In this document: piece by piece, positions 61,555-64,000 of the stretch
Layout: each line of letters starts with the position of its first letter
Numbering within the stretch: the first letter of the stretch is position 1
The notes under the pieces: model-generated
Database searches by the model: none
Seen by the model: only the letters and a program-made list of their open reading frames with translations
What the model was told of the DNA's origin: nothing
Assembly: GCF_014270065.1 (NCBI RefSeq)
Contig: NZ_JACNME010000014.1
Location: 1-64,000, forward strand
Source of the DNA: Quadrisphaera sp. RL12-1S
GTDB taxonomy: Bacteria; Actinomycetota; Actinomycetes; Actinomycetales; Quadrisphaeraceae
Length of the DNA: 64,000 nt
Reading direction: 5' to 3'
Translations under genes and position numbers: made by a program

Positions 61555-61899
61555 TCAGCTCGTCTTCAGGGCGTTGGCGACGGACGAGAACTTGTTGCTC
61601 ATCGCCTGCGACACGAGCTGGTAGCGCAGCTGGGTGTCGATGTTGGAGAGCGTCTCGGTGTCGAGGTCGACGTTGTTGCCGTCCTCGCGGGTGGGCGTCG
61701 CCATGTCGCGGGACTCGGTGGACGGAGCGACACCGCTGCCCCCGGCGACGGCGTCGCGCAGCGCGGACTCGAAGTCGACGCGCGCGGCCAGGTAGTGGGG
61801 GGTGTTGATGTTGGCGATGTTGTCGGCGGTGGCGCGCTGGCGTGCTGCAAGCCCGTCGAGGGCCGAGCTCAGCGCGGCGGAGCTGACGGAGTCGAACAC
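61555..61899 (-). CDS. flgB: Flagellar proximal rod protein FlgB
   Basis: 114 residues with ALDGLAARQRATADNIANIN and TPHYLAARVDFESALR, the FlgB signature. It is the first rod gene, and the 162-base gap upstream (61900-62061) is the likely site of the promoter for flgB-flgC-fliE onward. I could not recognise a sigma-28 or sigma-A type promoter there with confidence. Confidence 0.93.
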   Translation of the reverse strand: MFDSVSSAALSSALDGLAARQRATADNIANINTPHYLAARVDFESALRDAVAGGSGVAPSTESRDMATPTREDGNNVDLDTETLSNIDTQLRYQLVSQAMSNKFSSVANALKTS

Positions 61900-62039
61900 G
61901 GTGCCTCCACAGAAGCGGGCTGCTGAGCAGTCCCGCGAGGGGATGGCCGTGTCCGTGGCCTCTGGGTGAGCGATCCGTCGCTCAGAGGAGTCATCGGCAG
62001 ACCGGGTGACGTCCTTGAGCCCGAGCGGGTGACGCGTCC

Positions 62040-62063
62040 AGCGAGGTGTTCAGCGAGGTGTTC
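62040..62063. repeat. Perfect tandem 12-base duplication at the end of the EAL-HDOD gene
   Basis: CAGCGAGGTGTT occurs twice in tandem at 62040-62051 and 62052-62063, touching the stop codon of the minus-strand EAL-HDOD gene. A deletion of one unit would alter only the sequence after the stop. Its effect on expression is unknown. Confidence 0.6.
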
Positions 62064-63333
62064 AGGAGGTGAGCATGGCCGTGAGGCCCGCCGCCTCGGA
62101 GAGCGCTCGCGCGTACGCGCGTCCCGCCTCCACCGGCGATGACGAGGCCTCCCGCGGCGCCGGCGCCGCGGGGCTCGCCTCGGTGGACAGCACGGCGGCC
62201 AGCGCCGAGCCGACCGGCCCCTCGAACTGCGTCAGCGCTCCGCGCAGGGAGTCCGGCACGTTGACGGTGGAGAGCAGCTCCTCCACGGACAGGCCCATCG
62301 CCTCGGCGGTGCCGGAGAGCAGGCCGGCGGTGTACGCCTCCTGCGAGCGGTCCCCCGCGAGGCGGGACACCGCACCGGCGCGGGCCAGCACGAACGTGAG
62401 GGCGGCTCGGCCCTGTCCCCCGCCGGAGCCGGTGGTGGCGCCGACCACGGTGAGGGCCGCCCAGGAGGACAGCGTGCGCCGCCCGACCAGCACGATGGCG
62501 TGGCCGACCGAGCTCACCGGCGACAGCGTCGCGACGGCGGAGGAGCTGGCCAGGCGCAGCACGCGGAAGCTCAGCGCGGGGTCGGCCAGCACGAGCCGCT
62601 CGATCTCCGCGGTGGGGGTCTCGAGGTCGCTGAGGGCCACGAGGAGCCGCAGCGCGGAGACCCGCGCGGGGTTCATGGAGGTGCTCTCGTGCACCACGGG
62701 GCGCTGCACCCAGTAGCCCTGGAAGAGGTCGACGCCCAGTGCGCTGCAGCGCTGGAAGTCCTCCAGGCTCTCCACGCGCTCCACCACGATGAGCGCGGAG
62801 CTGTTGTGCTCGCGCACCAGGGAGATCAGCTGCTCGACGTGGTCGAACCTGTTGACGAGCCGGCCGTCGTCGCCGAGGAACACGTCGTCGGCCGGGGGCA
62901 GCACCAGCTTGACGAACTGCGCCAGCGGGAGCGTGGGCAGCCGGTGCTCCTCGCCCTCGAAGTCGTCGATGGCCAGGGAGAACCCGCGGTCGCGCAGCCG
63001 GTGCACGCCGGCCATGACCTCGTCGTCGACGACGATCTCCTCGGTGATCTCCAGGACGACGTCCTCGAGGCCGGGCGCGAGGGGCAGCTCCCCGACCACG
63101 AAGGCGCGGGTGAGGTTGACGAAGAAGCGGGACCCGGTGGACAGGGTCCGGTCGCCGAAGTCGCCGAGGACGGCCGTCAGCACCTGCGAGGTCGCCGCGT
63201 CGTGCTCCGCCTGGCTGTGCAGGTTCGCCGCGTCCGCGCCACCGGCGCGGAACAGCAGCTCGTAGCCGACGAGGTTGAGGTCGCGGTCGACGATGGCCTG
63301 GCGGCCGACGCGGACCTGGGTGCTGACGGGCAC
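62062..63333 (-). CDS. EAL-HDOD (YuxH-type) signalling protein
   Basis: 423 residues. The N-terminal EAL-like domain (about 5-200) has GYELLFRA in place of the E-A-L motif, LEITEEIVVDDEV and SLAIDDFE. The catalytic metal-binding set appears incomplete, so phosphodiesterase activity is doubtful. The C-terminal HDOD domain (about 205-380) has LADPALSFRVLRLASSSAVA and SVGHAIVLVGRRTLSSWAAL. Such proteins are linked to motility and c-di-GMP responses, for example CdgJ in Vibrio. It lies 4 bases after the small ORF behind fliS and precedes the flgB operon. Confidence 0.87.
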   Translation of the reverse strand: MPVSTQVRVGRQAIVDRDLNLVGYELLFRAGGADAANLHSQAEHDAATSQVLTAVLGDFGDRTLSTGSRFFVNLTRAFVVGELPLAPGLEDVVLEITEEIVVDDEVMAGVHRLRDRGFSLAIDDFEGEEHRLPTLPLAQFVKLVLPPADDVFLGDDGRLVNRFDHVEQLISLVREHNSSALIVVERVESLEDFQRCSALGVDLFQGYWVQRPVVHESTSMNPARVSALRLLVALSDLETPTAEIERLVLADPALSFRVLRLASSSAVATLSPVSSVGHAIVLVGRRTLSSWAALTVVGATTGSGGGQGRAALTFVLARAGAVSRLAGDRSQEAYTAGLLSGTAEAMGLSVEELLSTVNVPDSLRGALTQFEGPVGSALAAVLSTEASPAAPAPREASSSPVEAGRAYARALSEAAGLTAMLTS

Positions 63334-63337
63334 GGGG

Positions 63338-63688
63338 CTAGACCGCCTTGTCGACGTACACCGGCCGGGGCGCGGTGCCGAGGTCGAGGCGGGCGTGCAG
63401 CCTGGTGGAACTGGCCTGCTGGCGGCGGATGGCCAACATCGCCCGCTCGACGCGCGCGGTCATGTCCTGATGGCGAGCCAGCAGAGCGGCGGCGCGGGGC
63501 GCGAGCTCGGCGGGCAGCGGCACAGCGGGAGCCTGCCACGTCGGACGGATCTCCGGGAGGACGTCGGTCTGGGCCTGCACCGCCAGAGCGCGCTCGGTCT
63601 CGACGACGTCGGCCTCGAGGGCCTCGAGGGCGGCCGCCCAGACGGCGCGCGGGTCGGCGTCCTGGCTGCTCGTCTGCTCGCCGGTCAT
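63338..63688 (-). CDS. Small hypothetical protein behind fliS (possible FliT-like chaperone)
   Basis: 116 residues, acidic N-terminal half and basic C-terminal half, mostly helical (WAAALEALEADVVETERALA, AAALLARHQDMTARVERAML). Start ATG 63688 overlaps the fliS stop (ATGA). Location after fliS is where fliT or other chaperone genes often sit, and size and helicity fit, but sequence similarity is not evident to me. Confidence 0.6.
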   Translation of the reverse strand: MTGEQTSSQDADPRAVWAAALEALEADVVETERALAVQAQTDVLPEIRPTWQAPAVPLPAELAPRAAALLARHQDMTARVERAMLAIRRQQASSTRLHARLDLGTAPRPVYVDKAV

Positions 63689-64000
63689 GCCACTCCCCCG
63701 AAGGAGCGGGCGGCCGCCGTCGCCGCGACGGCAGGGGTGGTGGTCACGGCGGGGACGCCGCTGACGGCCTGGCGCCACGCGTCGGCGAGCGGCTCCACCA
63801 CCGTGCGCAGCTGCGCGGTGAGGTCGGCGTCGCGGGTGACGTTGGCGGTGACCAGCTGCTGCTGGAGCCACGCGTACAGGGACGCCAGGTCGTTGGCGCC
63901 GGTCCACGCGTCGCGGTCGAGCGCCCTGTCGAGCTCGGCGACGATGGCCTGCGCGTGCTGGAGCTGGGTGTTGGCGGTCTGCAGGTCGCTCGCGCGCTGG
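63685..64000 (-). CDS. fliS: Flagellin export chaperone FliS, N-terminus outside the window
   Basis: The 105 visible residues run into the window edge. The stretches AIVAELDRALD, NDLASLYAWLQQQLVTANVT and VVEPLADAWRQAV match the C-terminal two thirds of FliS, which binds flagellin and keeps it export-ready. About 30 residues of the N-terminus are outside. An Ala/Thr-rich tail of about 25 residues follows the family domain. Confidence 0.88.
   Translation of the reverse strand, partial: QRASDLQTANTQLQHAQAIVAELDRALDRDAWTGANDLASLYAWLQQQLVTANVTRDADLTAQLRTVVEPLADAWRQAVSGVPAVTTTPAVAATAAARSFGGVA

Overview
The window is high-GC DNA from a flagellated actinobacterium. Kineosporiales such as Kineococcus or Quadrisphaera is my best guess, but the sequence does not settle the genus. 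The evidence is the frequent GTG starts, strong hairpin terminators without T-runs, tandem LytR-CpsA-Psr genes, a tRNA without encoded CCA, and an actinobacterial-style flagellar gene order.

Left part (about 1-23,050): an amine and amino-acid catabolism region. A polyamine-type ABC importer operon (potA, lipoprotein, two permeases) ends in a glutamate dehydrogenase gene on the minus strand. A GntR/FadR-type regulator, translationally coupled to a soluble Cache-domain protein, diverges from it. An APC amino-acid permease and a dCache methyl-accepting chemotaxis protein follow. A 14-bp dyad (ATATGG-NN-CCATAT) lies in the potA/gntR and APC promoter regions, with a half-site before the chemoreceptor, which suggests one regulon for uptake and taxis. 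Two minus-strand operons then encode two aldehyde dehydrogenases and a class III aminotransferase, and a type III CoA-transferase, glutaryl-CoA dehydrogenase, enoyl-CoA hydratase/3-hydroxyacyl-CoA dehydrogenase fusion and thiolase. Together they could take 5-aminovalerate (from cadaverine or lysine) through glutarate and crotonyl-CoA to acetyl-CoA, and GABA to succinate.

Middle part (about 23,100-28,930): accessory DNA. It holds a truncated SDR gene, a four-gene overlapping cassette (XRE regulator, ImmA/IrrE metallopeptidase, multi-pass membrane protein of the MAB_1171c/DUF6545 type, PAP2-like membrane protein), a secreted peptidase-like protein, and an excisionase-integrase pair that points at tRNA-Arg(ACG). 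Replication and transfer genes are absent, so this looks like the remnant of an actinobacterial integrative element.

Right part (about 28,950-64,000): core-like, very GC-rich DNA. It starts with a secreted lipoprotein, tRNA-Ser(GCT), two LCP ligases, a DJ-1/PfpI protein, a small tail-anchored protein, and a YbdK-type carboxylate-amine ligase. A near-contiguous minus-strand flagellar cluster follows. In transcription order it runs fliS (cut by the window edge), a small ORF, an EAL-HDOD protein, flgBC, fliEFGHIJ, an NlpC/P60-lytic transglycosylase fusion, fliK, flgD, flgE, flbD, motAB, fliL, fliMN, fliOPQR, flhB, flhA, an FlhF-like protein with no visible GTPase motifs, a PilZ protein and csrA. 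Flagellin, FliD, FlgKL, FliW and chemotaxis genes are not in the window. A DUF559-type pseudogene and two related imperfect inverted repeats lie at junctions in this cluster.
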